Shown piece after piece: positions 1 through 8,218 of a stretch of 21,046 nt of DNA. The stretch covers positions 1 to 21,046 of the forward strand of contig LATQ01000251.1 of assembly GCA_001017865.1 (NCBI GenBank), given 5' to 3'. Each line of letters starts with the position of its first letter. The stretch's first letter is position 1. Position numbers and translations under genes: made by a program. The DNA comes from Rhodococcus sp. IITR03 (GTDB taxonomy: Bacteria; Actinomycetota; Actinomycetes; Mycobacteriales; Mycobacteriaceae). The notes beneath the pieces are model-generated. The model was given only the letters and a program-made list of their open reading frames with translations. It made no database searches and had not been told where the DNA came from.

Positions 1-697
1 CGTGTGCCTTGGGCAGTCTCAGGAGGGCACGCGGCCGCGCACACCGCCGCGATCGCGACCTCCCGCGCTCCCGAACTCGACTTCCGCGGAACGGTCGCCA
101 CGGCGCCCCGGCGAACCTCGAGCGGGCCTTCACGATCGGTGTCCCGGGCTTCCCCGATCCGGGCCTGTGGGGCCTGGTCAGCTTCAGCGGGTACATCTTC
201 GCCGGGCTGCGCGACGCCTACCCCGAGGCCGACGTCGAGGGCTACCTGACCTCGATCGGCCGTGAGGTCGTCGATCGGGCCGAAGAGCTCTGCTACGACG
301 ATCTCGAGGAATCGGTGCGCGACATCCCGGTCGGGGAGCTGCTCGTGCGCCCGCTGGCCGAGGGCCCGATGCCGGCGCTGCTGGCCGACTATCTCGCCGC
401 GCCGGCGGACGGCTACGACCGGCCGGTCTTCCTCGCGCACGGCATCCACGACGTGATGGTCCCGTTGCCGCTGTCCGCGGCGCTCGCCGCCGAGATGAAG
501 GCCGCAGGGGCGGACGTCGACTACCGCGTCTACATGGCCGGGCACTACACGACGGTGGAGCGCTCCCGGGCCGACGTCGACGCCTTCGTGACGCCGCTCG
601 TCGAACAGGAGGCCGGCCTCGCGCACCGAACCGGGCCTTGCGCGCGCTGCAGCGGCGGCGAACCCCGGTTCGGCGCGCGAGGAGCCGCTGTGCGTGA
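1..697 (+). CDS. Secretory lipase family protein, 3' part (truncated by window edge, frameshifted)
   Basis: This is the C-terminal part of an alpha/beta hydrolase that resembles the secretory lipase (LIP) family, which hydrolyses acyl esters outside the cell. The start lies left of the window. The nucleophile elbow is split over two frames near base 25: GQSQ is followed by GGHAA after restoring one G. A second loss in the C run near 108 moves the frame to the one that gives TAPPANLERAFTIG and then runs well past base 590. A likely catalytic Asp lies in HGIHDVMVP and a likely His in AGHYTTVE. No stop follows in that frame before the tRNA gene. One more lost base would end the gene at the TGA at 695-697, inside a short tandem repeat, and this is the end chosen here. 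The family assignment rests on the elbow and the C-terminal half only. Confidence 0.6.
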
Positions 698-718
698 GGA
701 ACCGCCGTGCGTGAGGAT
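685..718. repeat. Two abutting 17-bp direct repeats
   Basis: Two copies of a 17-bp unit, CCGCYGTGCGTGAGGAW, lie head to tail at 685-701 and 702-718 and differ at two positions. They sit between the lipase gene end and the hairpin at 735-764. The probable lipase stop codon falls in the first copy. Function is unknown. The unit may be a dispersed intergenic repeat. Confidence 0.6.
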
Positions 719-730
719 TCTCCGGGAACG

Positions 731-770
731 AGAAAACCCCCGATCGGAAATCCGATCGGGGGTTCTCTTC
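731..770 (-). terminator. Strong hairpin terminator, probably bidirectional
   Basis: A 14-bp perfect stem, AACCCCCGATCGGA at 735-748 with TCCGATCGGGGGTT at 751-764, closes on a two-base gap. On the minus strand it is followed by TTTTCTC, so it suits termination of the tRNA-His transcript. On the plus strand it is followed by CTCTTC and could also stop lipase transcription. Confidence 0.8.
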
Positions 771-772
771 GG

Positions 773-845
773 GGTGAGTGACGGGACTCGAACCCGCGAC
801 AGCAGGATCACAACCTGGTGCTCTACCAACTGAACTACACTCACC
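773..845 (-). tRNA. hisT: tRNA-His (GTG anticodon), with one base apparently missing
   Basis: Read on the minus strand, the cloverleaf has a 7-bp acceptor stem (GTGAGTG/CACTCAC), a D arm GTTC-AGTTGGTA-GAGC, the anticodon loop TTGTGAT with anticodon GTG, and a fully paired T arm GCGGG-TTCGAGT-CCCGT. A G at position -1 (base 845) faces C73 (base 773), which is the hallmark of tRNA-His. CCA is not encoded. The 3' side of the anticodon stem reads CCTG then CTGTC. CCAGG on the 5' side needs CCTGG, so one G is missing near base 803. Restoring it gives five pairs and a normal five-base variable loop. Its place next to orn matches mycobacterial hisT. A possible -10 element TAGTAT lies on the minus strand at 892-897. 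Confidence 0.93.
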
Positions 846-930
846 ATCGCATTCGCCGGCAACCTCTCGGTCGCTTGCGCCTGCGGTACAGATACTAGCC
901 TGACGAAGACGAAAAAGACGAATCGGCTGG

Positions 931-1530
931 TCAGGCCGGTCCCAGGTCCTTCACGACGGCCGCGAGATCGGCGGGAGTGGGGCCGGGAGGCGCCACGAAG
1001 GCCGTGCGCCGGTAGTAGCGCAGTTCGCGGATCGACTCCTTGATGTCCGCGAGCGCCCGGTGCGACAGCCCCTTCTCCGGCTGACCGAAGTAGATGCGCG
1101 GATACCAGCGCCGGCACAGCTCCTTGATCGAGCTGACGTCCACCATGCGGTAGTGCAGGTAGTTGTCGAGCTCGGGCATGTCGCGGGTGATGAACGCGCG
1201 GTCGGTCGCGATGGAGTTGCCGGCCAGCGGCGCCGTGCCCGCCTCGGTGACGTGCTCGCGGATGTACGCGAGGACCTGTTTCTCTGCTTCGGCGAGGCTC
1301 ACCGTCGAGCGGCGCACCTCTTCGGTGAGGCCGGACCGCTCGTGCATCTGCTGCACGACCTCCGGCATGTCGGCGAGGGCGTCGTCATCGGCGTGGATCA
1401 CGATGTCCACGCCCTCGCCGAGCACGTTGAGATCACTGTCGGTGACCAGAGCCGCGATCTCGATCAGTTTGTCGCTGCCGAGACGCAGCCCTGTCATCTC
1501 ACAGTCGATCCATACGAGTTTGTCCTGCAC
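931..1530 (-). CDS. orn: Oligoribonuclease (Orn), DEDDh 3'-5' exonuclease
   Basis: Orn degrades two- to five-base RNA fragments, including pGpG, to mononucleotides in the cytoplasm. The protein is about 199 aa, usual for the family. The DEDDh exonuclease signature is visible: WIDCEMTGL with Asp and Glu near residues 9-11, NSIATDRAF in the middle, and [10 protein letters not shown] carrying the final His and Asp. The segments [19 protein letters not shown] and RYYRRTAFV are near-invariant in actinobacterial Orn. The GTG at 1530 is chosen because known homologues begin [14 protein letters not shown] at this point. Upstream in-frame starts exist at the ATG at 1548 and further upstream at 1563. 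No start has a convincing ribosome site. This is one of the few genes here with an unbroken frame. It is adjacent to tRNA-His, as in mycobacteria. Confidence 0.95.
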   Translation of the reverse strand: MQDKLVWIDCEMTGLRLGSDKLIEIAALVTDSDLNVLGEGVDIVIHADDDALADMPEVVQQMHERSGLTEEVRRSTVSLAEAEKQVLAYIREHVTEAGTAPLAGNSIATDRAFITRDMPELDNYLHYRMVDVSSIKELCRRWYPRIYFGQPEKGLSHRALADIKESIRELRYYRRTAFVAPPGPTPADLAAVVKDLGPA

Positions 1531-1596
1531 GACAGACAGACTATCCATCGACGCCGCACCCACGAGGCGCGGCGTCGACGGTCCGGGACGAAATGT

Positions 1597-1625
1597 GCAC
1601 CGTCACGCCTTCACGGCGACGGTGC
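1597..1625 (-). terminator. Candidate hairpin at the end of the tmm-like gene
   Basis: GCACCGTC at 1597-1604 pairs with GACGGTGC at 1618-1625, and an inner CGCC/GGCG extends the stem with a small bulge. It overlaps the frame-corrected stop of the upstream flavoprotein gene. On the minus strand it is followed by ACATTTCG, a poor U tract, so termination strength is uncertain. Confidence 0.35.
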
Positions 1626-1696
1626 GCGGCGCGGCCGGGCGGGCGGGACGACGTGCCGCCGGAGTGTGCTGCCGCTCGAGGGTTCGGCCCTCCGAG

Positions 1697-1785
1697 GTCA
1701 CGTCCGGGGCGGTGAACCGCCCTCCGGGGTCACGTCAGGGGCGGTGAAGCGCCCCTCGGCGGTCACTTCAGGGGCTGTGAAGTCG
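1697..1785. repeat. Three tandem ~33-bp repeats in the 3' end of the tmm-like gene
   Basis: Three units start with GTCAC at 1697, 1729 and 1762 on the plus strand and share GTCACKTCMGGGGCKGTGAA. The second-to-third spacing is 33 bp and the first-to-second is 32 bp. The repeats encode [11 protein letters not shown] and [11 protein letters not shown] at the C-terminus of the flavoprotein. The 32-bp spacing suggests one lost base near 1725-1729. Restoring it lets a third copy ([11 protein letters not shown]) be translated. Confidence 0.75.
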
Positions 1786-3125
1786 TGGCTCAGGAAGGAC
1801 TCGGGGGAGTCGTCGACGATCTCCATCCACGGCGCCGGCAACGGCGGAGCGACGGTGCCGGTCAGCGTCGAGGCATAGCTGTTGTTGCGGTAGCCCATGA
1901 TGTCGCGCTTCTTGTCCTGCTTCCACTGCTTGAACACCTCGCCCTGGCGTTCGACGTGGAACTCGGGGTAGTCGGTGCGGTCGACGAGATCGCGAATGTA
2001 GGCGGCCTGGAAGTCGATGTCCTCCACCGGCGACGACAGCTTCTCCTCGCGAGCCCGCCAATGATCGATGTCCTGCTCGCGGGCGTCGAAGTCGGGCAGG
2101 GCGACGCGGCCGAGCATGAAGTCGCGTGCGTACCAGGCCTGCGCGTCGAACATGTTGAACGTGAAGTACTGGTCCTGCGCGCCGAGGTACATCAGCTTCG
2201 GGTTGCGCTGGAAGAAGATGCCCTTGTAGATGTCGCGCGGGTAGAGCCGGTTGCCGGTGCGCAGTGCGAGTTCGTCGGGCAGGAACGGGTAGTGGTGCTT
2301 GTACCCCGTGCACAGCACGATGGCGTCGACCTCGCGGGTGCTGCCGTCACGGAAGTGGGCGACCTTGCCGTCGACGTGGGTGAGCAACGGCACCTCGGAG
2401 AACTGCTCGGGCCAGTCGTGACCCATCGGTGCGCTGCGGTAGCTGAAGGTGACCTGCTCGGCGCCGTACTTGATGCACTGCGTTCCGATGTCCTCGGCCG
2501 AGTAGCTGCTGCCGACGAGCAGCAGTCGCTTGCCGGCGAACTCGCGGGCGTCGCGGAAGTCGTGGGCGTGCAGCACGCGTCCCGGGAACCGGTCGAGGCC
2601 GTCGAAGTGGGGAACGTGCGGGGTGGAGAAGTGTCCGGTGGCGACGACGACGTAGTCGAACTCGTCGGATTCCAGCGCGCCCCGGTCGTGGTTCATCACC
2701 GTCACGGTGAACTTCTGTGTCTCGTCGGACCACTCGACCCACCGCACAGCGGTGTTGAACCGGATGTACTTGCGCACGTCGCTCTTCTCGACGCGACCCA
2801 TGATGTAGTCGAGCAGGACGGCCCGCGGCGGGTACGACGGGATGGGACGTCCGAAATGCTCCTCGAAGGAGTAGTCGGCGAATTCGAGGCATTCCTTCGG
2901 GCCGTTGGACCACAGGTAGCGGTACATGCTCCCGTGGACGGGCTCACCGTTCTCGTCGAGTCCCGTACGCCAGGTGTAGTTCCACATTCCTCCCCAGTCG
3001 GGCTGCTTCTCGTAGCAGACGATGTCGGGGATCTGCTCCAGACCGGCCTTTCGGGCTGCTTCGAAAGCGCGCAGCTGCGCGAGTCCACTGGGACCTGCTC
3101 CGAGAATGGCGATCTTGGGCGTCAA
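1698..3125 (-). CDS. Flavin-containing monooxygenase, trimethylamine monooxygenase (Tmm)-like
   Basis: This class B flavoprotein uses FAD and NADPH to oxygenate soft nucleophiles. The closest family I recognise is bacterial trimethylamine monooxygenase, which makes TMA N-oxide. The FAD site GAGPSG is near residue 10, the FMO signature [11 protein letters not shown] lies mid-protein, the NADPH site is [10 protein letters not shown], and the late motif is [11 protein letters not shown]. Stretches such as [19 protein letters not shown] and [13 protein letters not shown] are typical of Tmm. TTG at 3125 is the start, supported by AGGAG seven bases upstream. As read, the protein is 475 aa. Tmm proteins are about 450 aa, and the excess is a repeat-containing tail. 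If one base is restored near 1727, the frame continues to a TGA at 1603-1605, giving about 507 aa. The gene lies between orn and the ATPase gene, where mycobacteria have none, so it looks like an accessory insertion. Substrate is inferred. Confidence 0.85.
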   Translation of the reverse strand: MTPKIAILGAGPSGLAQLRAFEAARKAGLEQIPDIVCYEKQPDWGGMWNYTWRTGLDENGEPVHGSMYRYLWSNGPKECLEFADYSFEEHFGRPIPSYPPRAVLLDYIMGRVEKSDVRKYIRFNTAVRWVEWSDETQKFTVTVMNHDRGALESDEFDYVVVATGHFSTPHVPHFDGLDRFPGRVLHAHDFRDAREFAGKRLLLVGSSYSAEDIGTQCIKYGAEQVTFSYRSAPMGHDWPEQFSEVPLLTHVDGKVAHFRDGSTREVDAIVLCTGYKHHYPFLPDELALRTGNRLYPRDIYKGIFFQRNPKLMYLGAQDQYFTFNMFDAQAWYARDFMLGRVALPDFDAREQDIDHWRAREEKLSSPVEDIDFQAAYIRDLVDRTDYPEFHVERQGEVFKQWKQDKKRDIMGYRNNSYASTLTGTVAPPLPAPWMEIVDDSPESFLSHDFTAPEVTAEGRFTAPDVTPEGGSPPRT

Positions 3126-3196
3126 TGTGTTTCTCCTGTGTTCGTCGAATATGTCGCGTAGTTCGTTGCTAGCACACGTCGTTGTTTTTGCGAACG

Positions 3197-3222
3197 ATCC
3201 TCGCGTCGTCGACGACGAGGAT
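3197..3222. other. Imperfect palindrome in the tmm/ATPase intergenic region
   Basis: GTCGTCGACGAC is a perfect 12-bp palindrome. The flanks ATCCTC and GAGGAT extend it, with an unpaired GC on one side. Neither side has a T tract, so it is not a terminator. It lies about 75-100 bp upstream of the monooxygenase start and could be an operator or a leader hairpin. No assignment is made. Confidence 0.3.
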
Positions 3223-3282
3223 TCTCTCGGAGAAATTGCAGGTCAGCACGGTTCGCGAAGCGGCAAACCTCGTCGCCGCTGT

Positions 3283-3298
3283 TGTGATCGGAATCACT
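3283..3298. promoter_or_regulatory. CRP/GlxR-like site between tmm-like and ATPase genes
   Basis: TGTGATCGGAATCACT matches the CRP-family consensus TGTGA-N6-TCACA at nine of ten half-site positions. It lies in the 273-bp divergent region 3126-3398, about 160 bp from the monooxygenase start and 100 bp from the ATPase start. A weak promoter for the ATPase gene, TTGTGA at 3282-3287 and GACAAT at 3306-3311 with an 18-bp spacer, overlaps it. Binding is inferred from pattern only. Confidence 0.45.
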
Positions 3299-3398
3299 GT
3301 AATGCGACAATTCTGGCGCCCGATAGAAATGGTCCTTCCGTGGGTTCGACGGCCCGGTACCGTCGCGGTGGGCGAGGTCGAGGCCGGAGGGGGCGAGC

Positions 3399-4918
3399 AT
3401 GACCGACAAGCCGGAGAACACTGCCGCGACCATCGCGGCGGGTACGAGGTGATCGGCGAGGCGCTGGAACTGGGCGCCGTCGTGCTCGACGGCGTCGCCG
3501 ATCCCGAGGCGCCGGTGCGTATCCCGCTCGCCACACTCGATCGTCACGTGCTGGTCGCCGGTGCGACCGGCACGGGCAAGACCAAGACGCTGCAGGTCAT
3601 GGCGGAACAGCTGTCGGCGGCGGGGGTTCCGGTGGTGATGGCCGACATGAAGTCCGACCTGTCGGGTCTGTCGGCCGCCGGTGAGCCGGACGATGCGGTG
3701 ATCACCCGTGCGGCCGACACCGGCGACGAGGACTGGACGCCACAGGACATCCCGTGGCCTTCTACTCGCTCGGCACCGACGGGGTCGGTATCCCCGTCCG
3801 CGTCACCGTCACCTCGTTCGGGCCGCTCCTGCTCTCGAAGGTCCTGGGGCTCAACGCTACTCAGGAATCCACCCTCGCTGATCTTCCACTGGGCCGACCG
3901 CAACGGCCTGCCGCTGCTCGATCTCGCCGACCTGCGGCAGGTGATCCGGCACCTGGCGAGCGACGAAGGGCGCGGCGCCGTGTCGCCGGCGACCGCGGGC
4001 GTCATCCTCCGTGCGGTCGTCGACCTCGAGAACGCGGGCGGTGACGGATTCTTCGGCGAACCCGAACTGGAGGTCGAGGACCTGCTGCGGGTGATCGACG
4101 GTCAGGGCACGATCAACCTGTTCGAGTTCGGCGACGAGGCCACCCGCCCCGCCCTGTTCTTGACGTTCCTGATGTGGTTGCTCGCCGACCTGTTCCAGTC
4201 GCTTCCGGAGGTCGGCGACGTCGACACGCCGCGGCTCGTGTTCTTCTTCGACGAGGCGCATCTGCTCTTCACCGATGCGTCGAAGGCGTTCCTGCAGCAG
4301 ATCGAACAGACCGTGAAACTCATCCGGTCCAAGGGCGTCGGCGTGGTCTTCTGCACGCGGTCGCCCACCGACATCCCGCGGAGTGTGCTGTCGCAGGTCG
4401 GAGCGCGGATCCAGCACGCGCTGCGCGCCTTCACGCCCGAGGACGAGGCCGCGCTCGCGGAGGTCGTGCGCACCTTCCCGAAGACCGACGCCTACGACCT
4501 CGCCGACGCTCTGACCGGCCTGGGGACCGGTGAGGCGATCGTGACGGTCCTGTCCGAGCTGGGTGCGCCCACGCCCGTGGCCTGGACGCGCCTGCGACCG
4601 CCGCATTCGCTGATGGGCACGGTGGGGGAGAGCGCGATGCGTGCGTCGGCGCAGGCGAACCCCCTCTACGGGAAGTACGGCCGCACCATCGATCGTGAAT
4701 CGGCCTACGAGAAGCTCACCGCGTCGGTGGTCGAGGCGACCGACGTCGAACCCGTCCCGGACGTGCCGCTGCAGGCGCCGGACGACGCCGGGGTGTCGGT
4801 CGTGGAGCAGGTGCTCGGCAGTGCGGCGGTGCGCAGTTTCATCCGGTCGGCGGCGTCCGCGGCCGGTCGGGAGATCGGCCGGAGCCTCTTCGGCACGGGA
4901 CGCCGCCGACGGCGGTGA
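3399..4918 (+). CDS. HerA-like helicase/DUF853-type P-loop ATPase (Rv2510c-like), frameshifted
   Basis: This is a cytoplasmic P-loop ATPase of the HerA/FtsK-like DUF853 family. Its cellular role is not established. The Walker A motif GATGTGKTKT is near residue 55 and Walker B reads LVFFFDEAHLLF. The segments LGLNATQESTL, IFHWADRNGLPLLDL and RIQHALRAFTPEDE are typical of the family. ATG 3399 is preceded by GGAGGGGG at 3386-3393. The frame breaks three times: one base lost near 3441 (AAGYEV), one near 3752 (DIPVAFYSLG) and two near 3893 (STLGLIFHW). Restoring four bases gives 507 aa, a normal length. It is convergent with the mycolate reductase gene. In M. tuberculosis the equivalent gene Rv2510c also sits between orn and Rv2509. 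Confidence 0.85.
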
Positions 4919-4945
4919 AGGACTGCTTCAGCAGGCGGTGGCCCG

Positions 4946-5751
4946 TCAGTTGCCGCCGAGCTTCTTGTAGAAGGCGCCGGCGATCGGGGCCGAGATCGAC
5001 CGCGGCGAGAACTGACCGGCGGCCGACATGGCCTTGCTGATCACGCCGGGCACGATGCGCATCCGGTTCGCGGCGAGCGCGTCGAGCGAGACCTTCGCGG
5101 TGTGCTCGCTCGAGATCCACAGGAAGTCCGGAACCAGCTTGTCGACGATCGACGCCTCGGCCGGGTCGGGTTCCTCGGTGCGGACCGGGCCGGGGGCGAG
5201 CAGCGTGACGTGCACGCCGGTGCCCTTGAGTTCGCCGCGCAGCGACTCGGAGAAGGTGTTGACGAACGCCTTCGTCGCGGCGTAGGTGGCGTTGTTCGGG
5301 ATCGGCATGTTGCCGGCGGCCGAACCCACCATGAGGATGGCGCCGGAGTTCCGCTCGACCATCTGCGGCAGCACCGCGAGGGTGAGGTCGTGCACGGCGA
5401 CGGCGTTGAGCTCGACCTGTGCCCGCTCGTAGGCCGCGTCGAGTTCGGCGACCGCACCGAAGGTGGCGATACCGGCGTTGTTGCACAGGATGCTGATGCG
5501 CCGACGTCCGAGTTCGTCGACGAGCGGTGTCCGTGCGTCGCGGTCGGACAGATCGCACGCGCGCACCTCGACGGTCACGCCGTGCTTCTCGCGCAGGATC
5601 TCGGCGAGGGCTCCATCACCTCTCCGCGACGGGCGACCAGGATCAGTGAGTGGCCGCGGGCGGCGAGTTCGGTTGCGAGGGCCTCGCCGATGCCGGAGGA
5701 CGCTCCGGTGACGACGGCACGGGCATCGGGATGGGGATTCGGCAGAGTCAC
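4946..5751 (-). CDS. cmrA: Mycolate reductase CmrA (Rv2509-like short-chain dehydrogenase), frameshifted
   Basis: CmrA is an NADPH-dependent short-chain dehydrogenase that reduces the beta-keto mycolate precursor, the last step of mycolic acid synthesis in Corynebacteriales. The Rossmann motif TGASSGIG is at about residues 15-22, NNAG at 91-94, the catalytic Ser in MVGSAAGN near 144, and Tyr157/Lys161 in TYAATK. The segments VAVHDLTLAVLP, AFVNTFSESLRGEL and VPDFLWIS, and the ending FYKKLGGN, agree closely with Rv2509 from memory. One base is missing near 5611. Restoring it joins RRGEVMEALAEILREK and gives 268 aa, a typical length. The GTG at 5751 is chosen because it gives a family-typical N-terminus, but no clear ribosome site precedes it. 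It is divergent from the transporter gene at 5907, as Rv2509 is from Rv2508c. This gene is the main evidence for a mycolate-containing host. Confidence 0.88.
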
Positions 5752-5814
5752 AGTGGGTCAGCGTAGCGGCAGGCACAGGAGCGGCGACCGGGCCCGCCTT
5801 CCGGTCGTGCGGCC

Positions 5815-5877
5815 GAGTCGTTCGGTGCCACGCGACGGAGTCGTTCGGTGCCACGCGACGGAGTCGTTCGGTGCCAC
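5815..5877. repeat. 23-bp tandem repeat, 2.7 copies, in a divergent promoter region
   Basis: The unit GAGTCGTTCGGTGCCACGCGACG occurs at 5815-5837 and 5838-5860, with a partial third copy at 5861-5877. The complete copies are identical. The array fills much of the 155-bp gap between cmrA and the UMF1-type transporter gene, about 30 bp upstream of the transporter start. It is not CRISPR-like, since there are no spacers. It could be a dispersed intergenic repeat or a multi-copy operator. Confidence 0.85.
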
Positions 5878-5906
5878 GGTAGCTCCGGAAGCCTAGGCTC
5901 CGGGGC

Positions 5907-7235
5907 ATGAATGCGTTCACGGACACGGCGAGCGGGGCCGGGGAGGCCGCGACACGTCGTCAGGTCGTCTCGTGGGGTCTGTGGGACTGGGGTTCCGCGG
6001 CGTTCAACGCCGTGATCCTGACGTTCGTGTTCTCCGTCTATCTCACCGACGCGGTCGGCGACGACCTGCCGGGCGGGATCTCGGCGAGCACCTGGCTCGG
6101 ATGGTCGCTCGGTATCGCCGGGTTCGTCATCGCTGTGACCGCGCCGGTGTCGGGTCAGCGGTACGACGCCGCCGGGCGGCGGAAGTGGTCGCTGGGCATC
6201 CTCACCGCGGTCACCGTCGCGGCGATGGCGGCGATGTACTTCGTGCGCGACGACTACCACTATCTGTGGCTCGGTCTGGTCCTGCTCGGTGTGGCGTCCG
6301 TGATGGCCGAGCTCGCGCAGGTGCCTACAACTCGATGTTGCGTCAGGTGTCGACGCCGGACGACATCGGACGGGTGTCGGGTTTCGGTTGGGCGATGGGC
6401 TATTTCGGTGGCATCGTGCTCCTGCTGCTGTGCTACACCGGGTTCATCGCCGGCGACGGCGACACCCGCGGCTTCCTCGGGGTGCCCACCGAGGACGGCA
6501 CCAACATCCGGCTCGTCGCGCTGTTCGCGGCCGTGTGGTTCGCGGTGTTCGCCGTGCCCGTGCTCCTCGCCGTCCCGGAGAAACCGGTCGCGCGTGGCGA
6601 CGTCGCCCGCCGCGCCGGTTTGGTCGAGTCCTATCGCGTGCTGTGGCGCGACCTGACGGAGTTGTGGCGGGCGGATCGTCGCACCATCTGGTATCTCGGG
6701 GCGTCGGCGTTGTTCCGGGACGGCCTCGCCGGTGTCTTCACCTTCGGCGCGGTCCTCGCCGTCACGGTCTACGGGATCGGAGCGGGCGACGTGCTGATCT
6801 TCGGTGTCGCCGCGAACGTCGTGTCCGCGGTGGGCGCACTGGTGGCCGGACGCGTCGACGACCGGGTCGGACCCAAGGCGGTCATCGTGGGTTCACTTGT
6901 CGCCATGATCGCGACCGGCATCGTCCTGCTCGTGGTCTCGGGTCCGACGATGTTCTGGATCTTCGGTCTGGTGCTGTGCCTGTTCGTCGGCCCCGCCCAG
7001 TCGTCGGCGCGCACCTTCCTGGCGCGACTCACTCCACCGGGCCGGGAAGGCAGATGTTCGGTCTCTACGCGACGACGGGACGCGCGGTGTCGTTCCTGGC
7101 ACCGACGCTGTTCGGGTTCTTCGCGTGGTGGTTCGGCACCGACCGGGCAGGCATCGTGGGATTGCTGATCGTGCTCGGCGCGGGCTTGGTGGCGTTGCTC
7201 GCCGTGCGGCTCCCGAGACGTCCGAGACGGTGTGA
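5907..7235 (+). CDS. UMF1-type MFS transporter (Rv2508c-like), frameshifted
   Basis: This is a multi-pass inner-membrane protein of the major facilitator superfamily, of the UMF1/Atg22-like group. Substrate is unknown. The N-terminus SWGLWDWGSAAFNAVILTF is typical of that group. Many hydrophobic helices follow, for example in TWLGWSLGIAGFVIAVTAPV and IVLLLLCYTGFIAG, and conserved loop sequence reads AYNSMLRQVSTPDDIGRVSG. Three single-base losses are inferred: near 6323 (AQVAYNSML), near 7051 (GREGQMFGLYATTG) and near 7212 (LPETSETV then stop at 7233-7235). The repaired protein is 443 aa, close to the length I recall for Rv2508c. ATG 5907 has only a weak ribosome site. It is divergent from cmrA, with tandem repeats between, and convergent with the SGNH esterase gene six bases away. 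Conserved linkage to cmrA makes an envelope-related role possible, but this is inference. Confidence 0.82.
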
Positions 7236-7241
7236 ACCCGC

Positions 7242-8131
7242 TCAGTCGGTGATCGTGGCCAGCACCTGGTCGGCGGCGTTGCGGTGCCCGGCCGCGTTCG
7301 GATGCAGCGGGATCGATCCGGCGGTCGGCTGCAGACCGGCCATCCACCGGGTCTCCGGATCGGCGCACGCGTCGTGGTCGCGGCTCGACTCACGCAGGTC
7401 GACGTAGTCCGCCTCCGCGGCCTCGGCCTGTTCACGCATGACGGTGTTCAACCGGTCGATCTTCGCCTGCAGATAGGTCGCGTCCTCGGGCCACATCCGC
7501 TGTTCGGGGAAGCATCCGCCGTCGCGGATCCCGGTGGGGTAGCCGACGAGCACGATGCGTGCCTCCGGGGACGCCGGCGGATCTCGTCGATCACCGTGGT
7601 GTAGACGGGCGCGAAGGCGTCGATGGCGGCGTCGACACGGTCGGTGCCGTCCGGTGCGTTCGTGATCGCGCACGACGTGCCCTCTGGCGGTGCCGAGAGA
7701 TTGACGCACCCCAACGCCAGTTGGACGAGACCGATGTCGTTGCCGCCGATACCGACGGTGACGAGTTCGGTGTCGGGGCGCAGCGCGTCGTACTGCGGTG
7801 GCACCGTCGCGCCACGGAAGGTGGTCTGCGGCATCGCGAAGTCGAGGGAGGTGGCGGCACCGCACGACGCGTCGACGAAGTCCTCGATACCGAGATCGGT
7901 CGCGACGAGGGTGGGGTAGTTGCTCGCCGACCGCCCGCACGGATCACCTTCGGTCTGCGGCGGGATGCCGGGCCCGGAGGTGAACGAGTCTCCCAGGGCG
8001 ACGTACGACGCGTAGTCCGCAGCCGGGGCCGTGTCCTCCGTGTCGGCGCAGGCGACCGTGCCCACGGTCGTGAACGCGATTGCGGCGCAGGCGATGACAC
8101 CCGACCGTCGGAGGAGTCTCGGCATCGTCAC
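7242..8131 (-). CDS. Secreted SGNH-hydrolase family esterase/lipase, frameshifted
   Basis: This is an SGNH/GDSL esterase predicted to be exported and to hydrolyse acyl esters outside the membrane. The N-terminus has Arg residues, then the hydrophobic stretch GVIACAAIAFTTVGTVACA, a Sec signal that could be cut after ACA. A lipobox-like TVAC is also possible but fits poorly. Block I is VALGDSFTSG with the Ser nucleophile, block III is GIGGNDIG with the oxyanion Asn, and the catalytic Asp/His pair is likely in SIPLHPNAAGH near the C-terminus. Several Cys residues could form disulfides, as in Streptomyces-type SGNH lipases. One G is missing from a G run near 7567-7570. Restoring it joins EIRRRPPEARIVLVGYP and gives 296 aa. 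The start is GTG 8131, and ATG 8125 is an alternative. It is convergent with the transporter gene. Confidence 0.87.
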
Positions 8132-8218
8132 AGTGGACCTCGCAATCCGGTGGGTAGATGTTTCCGAGGCTACAGGTGTGCCGGTGACCGGGACGGGCGC
8201 CGAACGCGGTCGCTCGGG

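Noticed and set aside
624..833. Extension of the first lipase frame through the terminator and tRNA-His
   Set aside because: A protein reading through a strong hairpin and an antisense tRNA gene is implausible. A lost base near the true stop at 695-697 explains it.
1785..3161. Long open frame antisense to the Tmm-like gene
   Set aside because: The product is a Val/Glu/Arg-rich shadow with no recognisable domain. The opposite strand carries clear FAD and NADPH motifs.
3182..3398. N-terminal extension of the HerA-like ATPase upstream of 3399
   Set aside because: The upstream open frame matches no family sequence. ATG 3399 has a strong ribosome site and gives a family-like N-terminus after restoring one base near 3441.
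5815..5877. CRISPR array
   Set aside because: The repeats abut one another with no spacers, and no cas genes are present in the window.
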